Assembly: GCF_023715605.1 (NCBI RefSeq)
Contig: NZ_JAMBOL010000018.1
Span: 1 to 55,277 of the forward strand
Direction of reading: 5' to 3'
Source: Halalkalibacter oceani
Lineage (GTDB): Bacteria > Bacillota > Bacilli > Bacillales > Bacillaceae_D
Length of the DNA stretch: 55,277 nucleotides
In this document: positions 8,126-16,332 of the stretch, one piece after another
How positions within the stretch are numbered: the stretch's first letter is position 1
Layout of the letters: every line of letters begins with the position of its first letter
Notes under the pieces: model-generated
Seen by the model: only the letters and a program-made list of their open reading frames with translations
What the model was told of the DNA's origin: nothing
The model's database searches: none
Program-made: the position numbers and the translations under genes

Positions 8126-8467
8126 ATATGGGCTGCTTTTAGTGGATATTGCTTTAACATGGAATGAAAAAAATAAAGTGATAGAGAATATGGTTGTCGA
8201 TACTGGGGCTGCTAGAACCCTTATTTTCAAGGTGCAGTTGAAGTATCGGTCTTCATGTTGACTTACATTGGGATTGGAGGAAAAGAGCACGCCATTAGGA
8301 AGCGAGTAGATCAAATTCAAATCAGTGATTGCACGATTAAACACGTTGAGATAGATTTTAATGATTTTGGATATGAAGATATAAATGGATTGCTTGGACT
8401 AGATTTGTTAATGGAAGCTGGCTTTACAATTGATTTGTTACATCTTGAAATGGAGAGGAAAGCCTAA
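8109..8467 (+). pseudogene. Retropepsin-like aspartic protease, frameshifted
   Basis: From ATG 8109 the frame reads HKYGLLLVDIALTWNEK, then MVVDTGAARTLIF, with the aspartic-protease DTGA motif, and ends at TGA 8259-8261. The sequel lies in another frame: GAVEVSVFMLTYIGIGG (from about 8230), then QIQISDCTIKHVEIDFNDFG and GLLGLDLLMEAGFTIDL, ending at 8467. Intact relatives read through DTGA, a helix, a second GIGG strand and GLLGLDIL in one frame. Here a frame change at about 8225-8232, with a likely loss of several residues just after DTGA, breaks the gene. The second half (from ATG 8255) has no active-site Asp of its own. A sequencing error is possible but the missing residues argue against it. 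Confidence 0.65.
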
Positions 8468-8510
8468 AGCGATCTGACAAGAGCCGGAGAAAGAAAAAAG
8501 GGGAGAAATC

Positions 8511-8780
8511 ATGAAACGCATTGTTATTGGTGGCTTTGTCCTTCTTGGGGGCTTATTAATTACATTAACCATTTTGTTAGCGGGTACGATTTACGCTATG
8601 GAAATAACAGCTTGGTCAGGGAAATCTAAATTATGGCATGCTATTTTTGGAGCGCCACAGTACGGAGATGAACCTGTACAATCCTTATTTTTAGGTTTTC
8701 CGTTTGTGATAGGAATTTTGTTAACCGTTGGAGGGTTAATCATTTTAGGGCAGGAATATTATAAAACATGTAAGAATTAA
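8511..8780 (+). CDS. Small membrane protein, two transmembrane segments
   Basis: The protein is 89 residues. TM1 is at about residues 5-30 (IVIGGFVLLGGLLITLTILL). A middle loop of about 30 residues (ITAWSGKSKLWHAIFGAPQY) follows, then TM2 at about 60-80 (LGFPFVIGILLTVGGLIIL) with a short charged tail. GGGGAG is correctly placed before the ATG. I do not recognise the family. It stands alone and is followed by a strong terminator. Confidence 0.7.
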   Translation: MKRIVIGGFVLLGGLLITLTILLAGTIYAMEITAWSGKSKLWHAIFGAPQYGDEPVQSLFLGFPFVIGILLTVGGLIILGQEYYKTCKN

Positions 8781-8876
8781 GGCATAGAAAACCTTAGCCA
8801 ATGACTTTTTCAAGAAGCTTCTGCTTTTAGTTGATGAAAAATAAATCGCAATTCGCCGAAACAAGTTTTTCTGAAG

Positions 8877-8925
8877 GCGCAGCAAAGGAGGACTCCTCCA
8901 TCTTTTGCTGCGCTTTTTTCGTTTT
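8877..8925 (+). terminator. Rho-independent terminator
   Basis: gcgcagcaaa pairs with tttgctgcgc, with an inner ggagg/cctcc stem, followed by TTTTTTCGTTTTTT. Between it and 9032, TTGCCA (8943) and TACAGT (8966), 17 nt apart, are a weak promoter candidate for the tetR operon. Confidence 0.8.
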
Positions 8926-9031
8926 TTCATAAAGACAGGATCTTGCCAAAACAGAGGAAGCCTGCTACAGTATAAATGACTACAGAACTAATTTAGGATT
9001 TAAGTCACTTTTGAAAGGAGGGCTGCTGCAC

Positions 9032-9622
9032 ATGGATGCGAAGCGGGAGGCGATTTTGAAGGCTGCGGAAGAGACGTTTTCGACCTTTGGCTATAAAGGA
9101 ACCTCGGTTGATAAAATTGCGAAGTTTGCCAAGGTAGGAAAGGGAACGATTTATAACTACTTTGAGACGAAGGAGGATATTCTGCTTGAAATTATAAATG
9201 TCATTATCCGGGAGATGAAGGAGAAAGCGGATGAGGTTATTCAGCCTGAGCTTCCGGTGTTTATCAATTTTCATAACGCAATATCGGAGATTCTTAATTA
9301 TCGGGAAGTTCACGCGTTGCTGCGGACGATGGCAAAGGAGATTGACTGGACCGGCTCGCCACTCGTTGCTAACGCCTTGAAAAAAATTGAGACGGAAGCG
9401 ATTCAATATTTGGCCAGCTTGCTGCAACAGGCGATCAAAGCGAATAAAATCGAGCCTTGTGAGACGGAGATGACGGCGTTTCTCATTTTCAAATTGTACA
9501 TTGCTGTTGTGACGGAATGGGCGCCGCAGCACAGCTTATCGGACGATCAGTTGGCCGGTATTCTTGAGAACAGTATTATGAACGGGTTAATTACAGAGAG
9601 ACAGGCGGAGGAGAACCAATGA
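9032..9622 (+). CDS. TetR/AcrR-family transcriptional regulator
   Basis: The protein is about 196 residues. The N-terminal HTH is textbook: REAILKAAEETFSTFGYKGT, then VDKIAKFAKVGKGTIYNYFE and TKEDIL. The C-terminal ligand domain (residues about 60-190) is all-helical and unclassified. It overlaps the downstream HlyD-like gene by 4 nt (ATGA), so it very likely controls the efflux operon it heads, binding its own promoter and releasing it on ligand binding, as is usual for the family. AAAGGAGG supports ATG 9032; an in-frame TTG at 9011 precedes the ribosome site and is rejected. Confidence 0.88.
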   Translation: MDAKREAILKAAEETFSTFGYKGTSVDKIAKFAKVGKGTIYNYFETKEDILLEIINVIIREMKEKADEVIQPELPVFINFHNAISEILNYREVHALLRTMAKEIDWTGSPLVANALKKIETEAIQYLASLLQQAIKANKIEPCETEMTAFLIFKLYIAVVTEWAPQHSLSDDQLAGILENSIMNGLITERQAEENQ

Positions 9623-10980
9623 ACAAAGGAAGAATCATCACGATTGCGGTTTTTGTACTGTTGATTTCGGGAAGTATTTTCGCTCTTTCGGCGACGAAGG
9701 CGGGCAGCCAGTTTGTCAGCGGGGCGGAATCGATGCAAACGGCCTATGTCGAGGCGAAGCAGGCCAACGCCGGCTTTAAAATGGCAGGACGCGTCGTTGA
9801 ACTGCTCGTGGAAGAAGGGGAAACCGTTGAACAAGGGCAGGTCATTGCCAGACTGGAAAGCTCTGAGCTGGAAAGCCAGGTTGAGCAGGCGAGAGCGGCT
9901 GTCAAAGTCCAGGAAGGAAAACTCGCCGAAGCACGCGCGGCTGTTGGCCTGGCTGAAGGAAAAATCAATGAGTCGTCCGAAGCTGTTAATGCGGCGAAGG
10001 CGAAGCAATCTCAAGCCTCTTCTGCGGTAACATTAACCGCTGAAAGCGTCGAGCAGCAAATCAAGGAGGCCGAGGCTGCCTTGAAGGCGGCGGAGGCGAA
10101 GCTGGCGGCGGTGAAAAGCGGTCCGCGTCCCGAGGAACAGGCGCAGGCCGAAAGCCGGCGTGATGTCGCGAAGGAAGCGCTTGACGCCGCAAGCAAAAAT
10201 GTTGAGCGGGCGAAGGCGCTGTTAGCCGATGGATTGGCTTCAGAGGTCGACGTCGAGGAGCAGCAGCTGAAGTATGAAAAAGCAAAGTCCGATTATGACG
10301 TCGCGCAAAAGCAGGTGGAAATGAGCCAGAAAGGATCACGCCAGGAAGAAATCGACGCCGCCCAGGCTCAGGTCGAGCAGGCGAAAGCAGCTGTGAACCT
10401 GGCAAAGGCGAACAAGGCGCAAGTCAACATTAAGCAAGGTGATGTCGAGGCCGCCTCAGCCGGAGTTGCCCAGGCCGAGGCGACGGAACAAACGGCGAAG
10501 TCAGGCGTTTCCCAGGCGGAAGCGACTGTGTTATCCGCGGAGGCCGGGCTTGAGCAGGCGCAGGCTAATTTGGCCGAAGTGGAAACGTATCTTGGCTACA
10601 CGGAGCTTGTCGCGCCGACTGATGGCGTCGTCGTCAGCCAGCAGGCCGAGATCGGTGAACTCGTCAGCGCCGGCTATCCGGTTTATACGATTGAATCACA
10701 TGAGAATCGCTGGGCGACATTTTATTTTCCGGAAACGGACGTAGCCGGCGTCTCGGTCGGCGATACGGTCGAAGTCGGACTTGTCTCGCTCGACACATCG
10801 ATCAAGGGAGAAGTCGTGCAGCTTAGCCCTACCGCAAGCTACGCGACGCAAAAGGCATCGCAAAGCATCGGCGAAACCGATATACGCACATTTGGCGTCA
10901 AGGTGATGCTTAACGAGCTTCCTCCTGATGTGGCGACGGGGATGACGGTCATTTGGCACGGGACGGGAGAAGAGCAATGA
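9619..10980 (+). CDS. HlyD-family membrane fusion protein
   Basis: The protein is 453 residues. An N-terminal anchor (IITIAVFVLLISGSIFALS) is followed by the first half of a lipoyl domain (GRVVELLVEEGETVEQGQVI). A very long Ala/Glu/Lys/Gln coiled-coil hairpin spans about residues 85-315, and the second lipoyl half (TELVAPTDGVVVSQQAEIG) precedes a beta-barrel (TDVAGVSVGDTVEVGLVSLD). These adaptors link an inner-membrane pump to an envelope partner. The hairpin is long for a monoderm, and the TolC-like protein at 1.7 kb is a conceivable partner, although it is not in this operon. The gene overlaps both neighbours by 4 nt. Confidence 0.88.
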   Translation: MNKGRIITIAVFVLLISGSIFALSATKAGSQFVSGAESMQTAYVEAKQANAGFKMAGRVVELLVEEGETVEQGQVIARLESSELESQVEQARAAVKVQEGKLAEARAAVGLAEGKINESSEAVNAAKAKQSQASSAVTLTAESVEQQIKEAEAALKAAEAKLAAVKSGPRPEEQAQAESRRDVAKEALDAASKNVERAKALLADGLASEVDVEEQQLKYEKAKSDYDVAQKQVEMSQKGSRQEEIDAAQAQVEQAKAAVNLAKANKAQVNIKQGDVEAASAGVAQAEATEQTAKSGVSQAEATVLSAEAGLEQAQANLAEVETYLGYTELVAPTDGVVVSQQAEIGELVSAGYPVYTIESHENRWATFYFPETDVAGVSVGDTVEVGLVSLDTSIKGEVVQLSPTASYATQKASQSIGETDIRTFGVKVMLNELPPDVATGMTVIWHGTGEEQ

Positions 10981-12191
10981 AAGAGGAAGGATTGAGCGTA
11001 GGCGCAGTCATCATGGAGGAGTGGCGCAGCATGGTGAGAGATAAGCGGCTTTTGGCGATCCTGTTCTTGACGCCGCTTCTCTATACGCTGATGTTCGGCT
11101 ATTTATATTCCAATGATCGCGTCGACCAGCTGCCGACCGTCATTTTGGATCAGGATAATAGCAGCCTCAGCCGGCAAATGGTGCAGGCCTTTCAGCAGAC
11201 GGAAGCTTTTGCGATCACAAGTCAGGTGTACCGGGAAACGGAGGTCGAGCGAATGCTCGCCAGCGGGCAGGCTAAAGTCGGCATTATCATTCCCGCTGAT
11301 TTTGAGGTCGGCTTAAAACGCGGCGAACGTCCTGCGGTGCTGACGATGATCGACGGCAGCAATATGGTCGTCTCCAATGTCGCAACGAGAGGGGCGAATG
11401 AAGTCGTCTCGACATTTGGCCTCGGGGCGACGGTCGAACGGATGCAGCAGGAGGGTCTGCGGACGGAGGAAATTCAGTCGGCCTTTCAGCCGATTCCGTT
11501 CAGCTACCGGGTTCTATATAACCCAACGTATAATTACGGAGTCTTTCTCATTTTCGGCTTGATCGGCACCGTGATCCAGCAAGTATTGTTTTTAGGCATA
11601 TCCCTGACCGTCACGCGTGAGAAGGAACAGGGCACATGGCAGCGTTTCGCCGCATGGCGGGCCTCGCCTTGGAAAACGGCGTACGCCAAGTCGGCGCCTT
11701 ATTTTCTGATTGGTCTCGTCAATACGTTTTTTACGTTGGGCATCGGCGTTCTGCTGTTTGACCTGCCGTTCAGGGGCACGGTGCTTCCGTTGCTGCTGCT
11801 GGCGGCTGCCTTCATCTTCGCGTTGTTGGGCATCGGCTATGCCGCCAGTCTGTTCTCCGGCAACCAGGTTGGCGCGACGCAGGTGACGATGCTGATTGCC
11901 GTACCATCCTTTCTGCTCTCCGGCTATACATGGCCGGCCGAAGCGATGCCGGCGGCGTTGGCGTTTGTCAGCAAGCTGCTGCCGCTGACTCATTTTCTCG
12001 AGGGCGTCCGTGAAATCTTTTTAAAGGGCAACGGGCTGGAGATGGTGCTGCCCCCTGCGATCACGTTGCTCCTTATGGGGCTCGTCACATTCTTTCTCGC
12101 AATTCTCGTTTCAGGTACGGCGTTTTTCTGGAGGGAGAAGGGTGTGGCTGGTGAATTGCCGGAAGCAGGTTCGACGAAGTATGTTTCATAG
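10977..12191 (+). CDS. ABC-2-type transporter permease
   Basis: The protein is about 404 residues. It has the layout of YhhJ/YbhS-type permeases: a cytosolic N-terminus, TM1 (LLAILFLTPLLYTLMFGYLY), and a large extracytoplasmic domain at about 45-190 (VDQLPTVILDQDNSSLSRQM; GSNMVVSNVATRGANEV). Five TM segments follow, with the EKEQGTWQRFAAWRASPW coupling loop and PSFLLSGYTWPAEAMP. No nucleotide-binding subunit is encoded in the operon, so an ATPase must come from elsewhere or be dispensable. The start is ATG 10977, overlapping the hlyD stop as ATGA; GGGAGAAGAG serves as ribosome site. Drug or toxic-compound export is an inference from tetR and hlyD. Confidence 0.85.
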   Translation: MKEEGLSVGAVIMEEWRSMVRDKRLLAILFLTPLLYTLMFGYLYSNDRVDQLPTVILDQDNSSLSRQMVQAFQQTEAFAITSQVYRETEVERMLASGQAKVGIIIPADFEVGLKRGERPAVLTMIDGSNMVVSNVATRGANEVVSTFGLGATVERMQQEGLRTEEIQSAFQPIPFSYRVLYNPTYNYGVFLIFGLIGTVIQQVLFLGISLTVTREKEQGTWQRFAAWRASPWKTAYAKSAPYFLIGLVNTFFTLGIGVLLFDLPFRGTVLPLLLLAAAFIFALLGIGYAASLFSGNQVGATQVTMLIAVPSFLLSGYTWPAEAMPAALAFVSKLLPLTHFLEGVREIFLKGNGLEMVLPPAITLLLMGLVTFFLAILVSGTAFFWREKGVAGELPEAGSTKYVS

Positions 12192-12224
12192 AGTGGGATA
12201 TAGGTGATACAGGGGTTCTCATCG

Positions 12225-12269
12225 AGACGCCTCCGCAGGTGGTCATTCTTCTGCGGAGGTGTCTTTTTG
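12225..12269 (+). terminator. Rho-independent terminator
   Basis: agacgcctccgcag pairs with ctgcggaggtgtct (one G-U), loop of 12 nt, then TTTTT. It ends the tetR-hlyD-permease operon. Confidence 0.85.
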
Positions 12270-12367
12270 GCTTGTGATAAGGCAGATGATGTAGAAGAAA
12301 CCGGAGCTGGAGCCCTTCTATTCGATTTAGGTAAGATGCTATAATAGGAAAAAGGGGGCTGGGGGAT

Positions 12368-13381
12368 ATGGAAACGAAGCTTCTGAGACGTGTTTCATTA
12401 CATCGGCTGATGGACCTGAAAGTCGACTACGCCTTTAAGCAATTGTTCGGCACTGAAAAGAACAAAGCGATTACTGTTGTGTTTTTGAATGCTATTCTTA
12501 GACGCAGTGGCCGGGATAGCATTCAGGATGTTTCGTTTAAAAATAACGAAAACAGTGGAGAATATGAGGGAGATAAACAATCACGGCTTGATATTTTGGC
12601 TCTCACGAATAATCAGGAATGGGTTAATATTGAAATTCAATTTACAAACCAATATGACATGATTAAGCGTTCTCTTTACTATTGGGCTGGAATTTACCGT
12701 TATCCAATGAAAAAAGGAATGGGCTATCGCCAACTAACCCCTGCCATCGCCATTACTATTATGAATTTTTCATTATTTGATCAAACGGATCGTTTCCATA
12801 CCTCTTATCATTTGTATGAGGATACTGAGCAGTTCAAGCTGACCGACATGATGGAATTCCATTTTCTTGAGATGCCGAAGCTCATGAGCAAATGGAAAGC
12901 GAATAAACTGGATCCGTGGAATGACGCGCTTGCTAGATGGATGTTGCTGTTAGGCATTGTTGATCATCGTCAGGGTCATGTATATGAAGATATCTATCAA
13001 GAGCTGGAGGAGATCGCCATGAAAGATGATGTACTTAAGACTGCTTTTCAAGGCTGGGATCAACTCAGTGCAACGGAGGAAGAGGTACTTGCCTATGAGG
13101 CGCGCTTGAAGCAAGTGCTGGATGAAGAAGCGGCTAAGCGTGAGGCGGAGCTAAGAGAGCAGGAGGCTTTGCAAAAAGGGTTAGAACAGGGCAAAAGAGA
13201 AGGGGAACGGGAGCGGCTCATTCGTTCGACTGTCAACTTTTTAGAAGCGAGGTTTCCTGAAGAGGATAAAGGGACCATACTTGAACGGCTAAATGCGATG
13301 ACTGACATCGAAGAGCTGGATCAACGGCAAAAGGAAGTGTTCAGAGCCGAATCATGGGCTGAGGTCAAACGTATTTTGTAA
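12368..13381 (+). CDS. Rpn / PD-(D/E)XK nuclease-family transposase-like protein
   Basis: The protein is 337 residues. The opening LMDLKVDYAFKQLFGTEKNK is diagnostic. The catalytic region is SRLDILALTNNQEWVNIEIQ, with Asp then E-x-Q, and the KRSLYYWAGIY and YRQLTPAIAITIMNF segments follow as in the family. The C-terminal quarter is a charged helix (KQVLDEEAAKREAELREQEA) ending in a small helical domain. It is related to the gene at 4.7 kb by order of motifs but is longer. A TATAAT-like box lies at about 12341-12346. The expected activity is DNA cleavage tied to recombination or defence. Confidence 0.85.
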   Translation: METKLLRRVSLHRLMDLKVDYAFKQLFGTEKNKAITVVFLNAILRRSGRDSIQDVSFKNNENSGEYEGDKQSRLDILALTNNQEWVNIEIQFTNQYDMIKRSLYYWAGIYRYPMKKGMGYRQLTPAIAITIMNFSLFDQTDRFHTSYHLYEDTEQFKLTDMMEFHFLEMPKLMSKWKANKLDPWNDALARWMLLLGIVDHRQGHVYEDIYQELEEIAMKDDVLKTAFQGWDQLSATEEEVLAYEARLKQVLDEEAAKREAELREQEALQKGLEQGKREGERERLIRSTVNFLEARFPEEDKGTILERLNAMTDIEELDQRQKEVFRAESWAEVKRIL

Positions 13382-13418
13382 GAAAAAGTCATGGAGACGT
13401 ATTAAAAAAGTTTCATCC

Positions 13419-13457
13419 AAGGGTGATGAGGACGGAGAAGCCTCGTTACCCTTTTTT
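13419..13457 (+). terminator. Rho-independent terminator
   Basis: aagggtgatgagg pairs imperfectly with cctcgttaccctt, followed by TTTTT. Confidence 0.75.
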
Positions 13458-13538
13458 ATTGGCTCAACAGGAGGAAAGAAGCAGCCCGGAAGCGAATGCT
13501 ATCATTGTACGGAATCTTCCGAAAAGGGGCTGAGTCTG

Positions 13539-14843
13539 ATGAAGAAAGCGACAGAGACGTTGTTGGTCAATTCATTTATCGATGGAGTGCTGGACCCTGA
13601 AAAAGAGATGCTAGGACCGGTTAAGGATGGAGGACATATTATCGCCAACACGGCGCCCGGCTGCTGGGGACCGATGATTACACCGTGCATTCGCGGCGGG
13701 CATGAGGTGACGAAGCCGGTCTATGTTGAAGGGGCGGAGCCAGGTGACGCGATCGTGATTAAGATTCATTCGATGCATGTGACATCGCTGGCGACAGCGT
13801 CGGGCAATGATCAGCCGGTCGATGGCCGCTTTCTCGGCGATCCTTTCGTCGCCGTGCAGTGTCCGGAGTGCGGTACGCTTTATCCTGATACGGTGATTGA
13901 AGGAATCGGACAAGAGGCGATCCGCTGCGCAGCCTGTCATGCGGATGTGACGCCGTTTGTTTTTACAAATGGCTATACGATTGGTTTCAGCGAAAACGGC
14001 GATGTCGGTGTGACGCTGGCAAAGGAAGCGGCAGAAACAATCGGGCTTGATGGGCGTGCCTATATGAAAACGCCTGATGCCTCTGTCCAGAATCCGATCG
14101 TTACCTTCGCGCCGCACGATTTAGTTGGCACGGTCGCTCGGATGAGGCCGTTTTTAGGCCAGCTCGGCACCACGCCGTCGAAGCCGCTGCCCGATTCGCA
14201 TAACGCCGGTGATTTCGGCTCGTTTCTCGTCGGGGCGCCGCATGAATATGCAGTGACACAGGAGGAACTGGATGAGCACCGCACGGACGGACATATGGAT
14301 ATTAGCCGGGTTCGGGCTGGCGCGACATTGATTTGTCCTGTGAAAGTCGCGGGCGGCGGCGTTTACCTCGGCGATATGCACGCGATGCAGGGGGATGGTG
14401 AAATTGCCGGTCATACGGCTGATGTTTCCGGTATCGTGCATTTGCAGGTGCACATTCTGAAAGGCGTAAACCTTGAAGGGCCGATTCTTCTGCCAAATGA
14501 AGAGGATTTGCCTTATACGGCTAAGCCGTTTACGGAAGCCGAGCTGAAATCAGCACGTGCCGTCGCTGCGCAGTGGGGAATGAAGGAGCTTGAAGAGTCG
14601 CTGCCGATTTCTGTTCTCGGCACTGGCCCGACGTTGAATGCGGCAACCGACAATGGGCTAAAGCGTGCGGCTGATCTATTTGGTGTAACCGTTCCGGAAA
14701 TCATGAACCGAGCGACGATTACCGGCTCGATCGAAATTGGTCGCCACCCTGGCGTTGTGACGATTACGTTCCTCGCACCGAAGCCTTATTTACAAAAGGC
14801 GAAGCTTCTACAGGTCGTCTCTGCTCATTGTAAACGAGAATAA
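13539..14843 (+). CDS. Acetamidase/formamidase-family amide hydrolase
   Basis: The protein is 434 residues. It matches the FmdA/AmdA family: DGGHIIANTAPGCWGPMITP near the start, then VYVEGAEPGDAIVIKI, ICPVKVAGGGVYLGDMHAMQ, GDGEIAGHTADVSG and a late FLAPKPYL. The family hydrolyses short amides (formamide, acetamide) to ammonia and acid in the cytosol. An unusual insert at about residues 109-135 carries CPECG and CAAC, a four-Cys zinc-ribbon-like unit. There is no signal peptide. AAGGGG lies about 9 nt before ATG. It is monocistronic, with a terminator shared with the convergent araC-like gene. The exact substrate is not readable from the sequence. Confidence 0.88.
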   Translation: MKKATETLLVNSFIDGVLDPEKEMLGPVKDGGHIIANTAPGCWGPMITPCIRGGHEVTKPVYVEGAEPGDAIVIKIHSMHVTSLATASGNDQPVDGRFLGDPFVAVQCPECGTLYPDTVIEGIGQEAIRCAACHADVTPFVFTNGYTIGFSENGDVGVTLAKEAAETIGLDGRAYMKTPDASVQNPIVTFAPHDLVGTVARMRPFLGQLGTTPSKPLPDSHNAGDFGSFLVGAPHEYAVTQEELDEHRTDGHMDISRVRAGATLICPVKVAGGGVYLGDMHAMQGDGEIAGHTADVSGIVHLQVHILKGVNLEGPILLPNEEDLPYTAKPFTEAELKSARAVAAQWGMKELEESLPISVLGTGPTLNAATDNGLKRAADLFGVTVPEIMNRATITGSIEIGRHPGVVTITFLAPKPYLQKAKLLQVVSAHCKRE

Positions 14844-14856
14844 CACGTTGATAAAC

Positions 14857-14906
14857 GAAAGGCGGCGGCAAAGTCTGGATTATCGGACTAAACCGTCGCC
14901 TTTCTT
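14857..14906. terminator. Bidirectional terminator
   Basis: gaaaggcggcgg pairs with ccgtcgcctttc (one mismatch). It sits between convergent stops at 14843 and 14923 and can serve both. Confidence 0.8.
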
Positions 14907-14922
14907 AGCTTTGAAAGCTGTT

Positions 14923-15798
14923 TTACTCAATTTTCCTCACAGGAATCCAGATTTCACTTTTAAATGCCGGCGAAGTCGTGTCCTTTCCTTCATTCCAAAG
15001 AATTTCAGGGCCTTTCGTCTGCTCGTAGCCGGAGGTTGGAAACCACTCCGAATAGATGCGTCCCCAAATGTTTTGCAACGTCTCTGGAAATGGGCCGACT
15101 GCTTCAAATACCGCCCATGTTGAGGCGGAAACCTCAAGCGCTGAAAGCCCGTCCGGACAAGCCGCTGTTGTCGCGACGCCGATATAATGATCGAGCTCCC
15201 CCTCTTCACGCATTCGGCCCTCTGAGAAGTTGGTCGAAGCGCTTATCATGCCTGCTGGAGTAAGATTTGAAAGCCCCTTTAACGTAGTAATTGTCTGTTC
15301 ATCAAGCGAAGCCCACATGGCGGCGATCTCAGGGTTCACCCCGTGAAACACAATCGGCACGCGCTTCTTAAGACCGACGATCCGGAAAGCGTCTTTTTCT
15401 TCAATGCGGTAATTCATTGCTTCTCCTCCTTCAATTGTAAGCTGGAAGGTCATTCTCGGGAAAGACTTGAGCGGCTGGCTCAGCTTTCTCGCCTCCGATG
15501 GTGTCACGCCGTGAACGGTCTGAAAAGCCCGGCTGAACGCGTCAGGAGAGCTGTAGCCGTATGTAAGCGCGACATCAATTACTCTGAGCTGATGATGCTG
15601 CAGTTCAAACGCGGCGAGAGTCAGCCGGCGGCGCCGAATGTATTCTGATAAGGTGATCCCGGCGAGAGATGAGAACATTCTCGTGAAGTGATACGCCGAG
15701 CAGGAAGCAAACGCGGCGGCGCGCTCAACATCAATCTCCTCTGTCAGATGATCCTCAATGTATTGCATCGCGTTGTTCATCCCCTCAAGCATGTTCAT
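14923..15798 (-). CDS. AraC-family regulator with GyrI-like ligand domain
   Basis: The protein is about 291 residues. Residues 1-105 hold two HTH motifs of AraC type: [20 protein letters not shown], then [20 protein letters not shown] and HGVTPSEAR. Residues about 130-290 form a GyrI-like small-molecule binding domain ([50 protein letters not shown]). This Rob/BmrR-like layout often responds to drugs or cationic compounds. The start at 15798 is chosen because GGGAGG lies just before it on this strand; an in-frame ATG 48 nt upstream lies beyond that ribosome site, inside a repeat. It is convergent with the acetamidase gene. Confidence 0.87.
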   Translation of the reverse strand: MNMLEGMNNAMQYIEDHLTEEIDVERAAAFASCSAYHFTRMFSSLAGITLSEYIRRRRLTLAAFELQHHQLRVIDVALTYGYSSPDAFSRAFQTVHGVTPSEARKLSQPLKSFPRMTFQLTIEGGEAMNYRIEEKDAFRIVGLKKRVPIVFHGVNPEIAAMWASLDEQTITTLKGLSNLTPAGMISASTNFSEGRMREEGELDHYIGVATTAACPDGLSALEVSASTWAVFEAVGPFPETLQNIWGRIYSEWFPTSGYEQTKGPEILWNEGKDTTSPAFKSEIWIPVRKIE

Positions 15799-15819
15799 GC
15801 AAATAACCTCCCTTTCAAG

Positions 15820-15955
15820 AAGCTGCTGAAAAAGTAAGGTTTTCATTTTTTAGCAGCTTTTTCGTAATGAGCGGAGCCGTTGCCTGGTTTTGAAAGCCTT
15901 GCTACGAGTGGTTTTCTCGAAGCAAGACGCGCAACGCGCGGAGCCATTGCTCTTC
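15820..15955. repeat. Mosaic palindromic intergenic repeat, copy A
   Basis: A hairpin (gctgctgaaaaag with an imperfect tttttagcagc) is followed by an AATGAGCGGAGCCG module. A second hairpin (cttgctacgag / ctcgaagcaag around tggtttt) follows, then GGAGCCATTGC. The same modules recur at 29.0, 31.8 and 50.4 kb. Copy A is the most diverged. The rest of 15956-16332 holds no gene I can support. Confidence 0.6.
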
Positions 15956-16332
15956 TTCGAGTTACGAAAAATAAAGTTTTCAGTGGCCTCCCTTTCAAAT
16001 GAAAGTATATCAGCTCATGACGAGCAAGATCCGTCAATGACTGCCCGAATTTGTCGGATGGAAAGAAGCATCGTTGTAGTGCTGTCAGAATCTTAAAAAT
16101 GATGATGACCTCTATGCTAATTTTATCCGAATGTCAGAGGAGGTACACATAAAACTGTCTACTTACATTCTGCTTATAGATTGGAATAAAATGAGCAGTA
16201 GTATGGCCTTATCGTGTTCCCCTTTTTAATAGAGGTTTTTTAAGGTGAATCTGAAAAAAATAGAGTAGGAAAAATGAGAAAATGGTTTTATAATGTAAGA
16301 AGATTTCGAAAATACCGAGAGGAGTAAAAAGT

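Noticed and set aside
9713-10405. Open frames of 105-114 residues on both strands inside the hlyD-like gene
   Set aside because: Arg/Pro/Ala-rich composition typical of shadows opposite or within Ala/Glu/Lys repeats.
14848-15263. Plus-strand open frames opposite the araC-like gene
   Set aside because: They lie antisense to a gene with clear domains; no ribosome sites.
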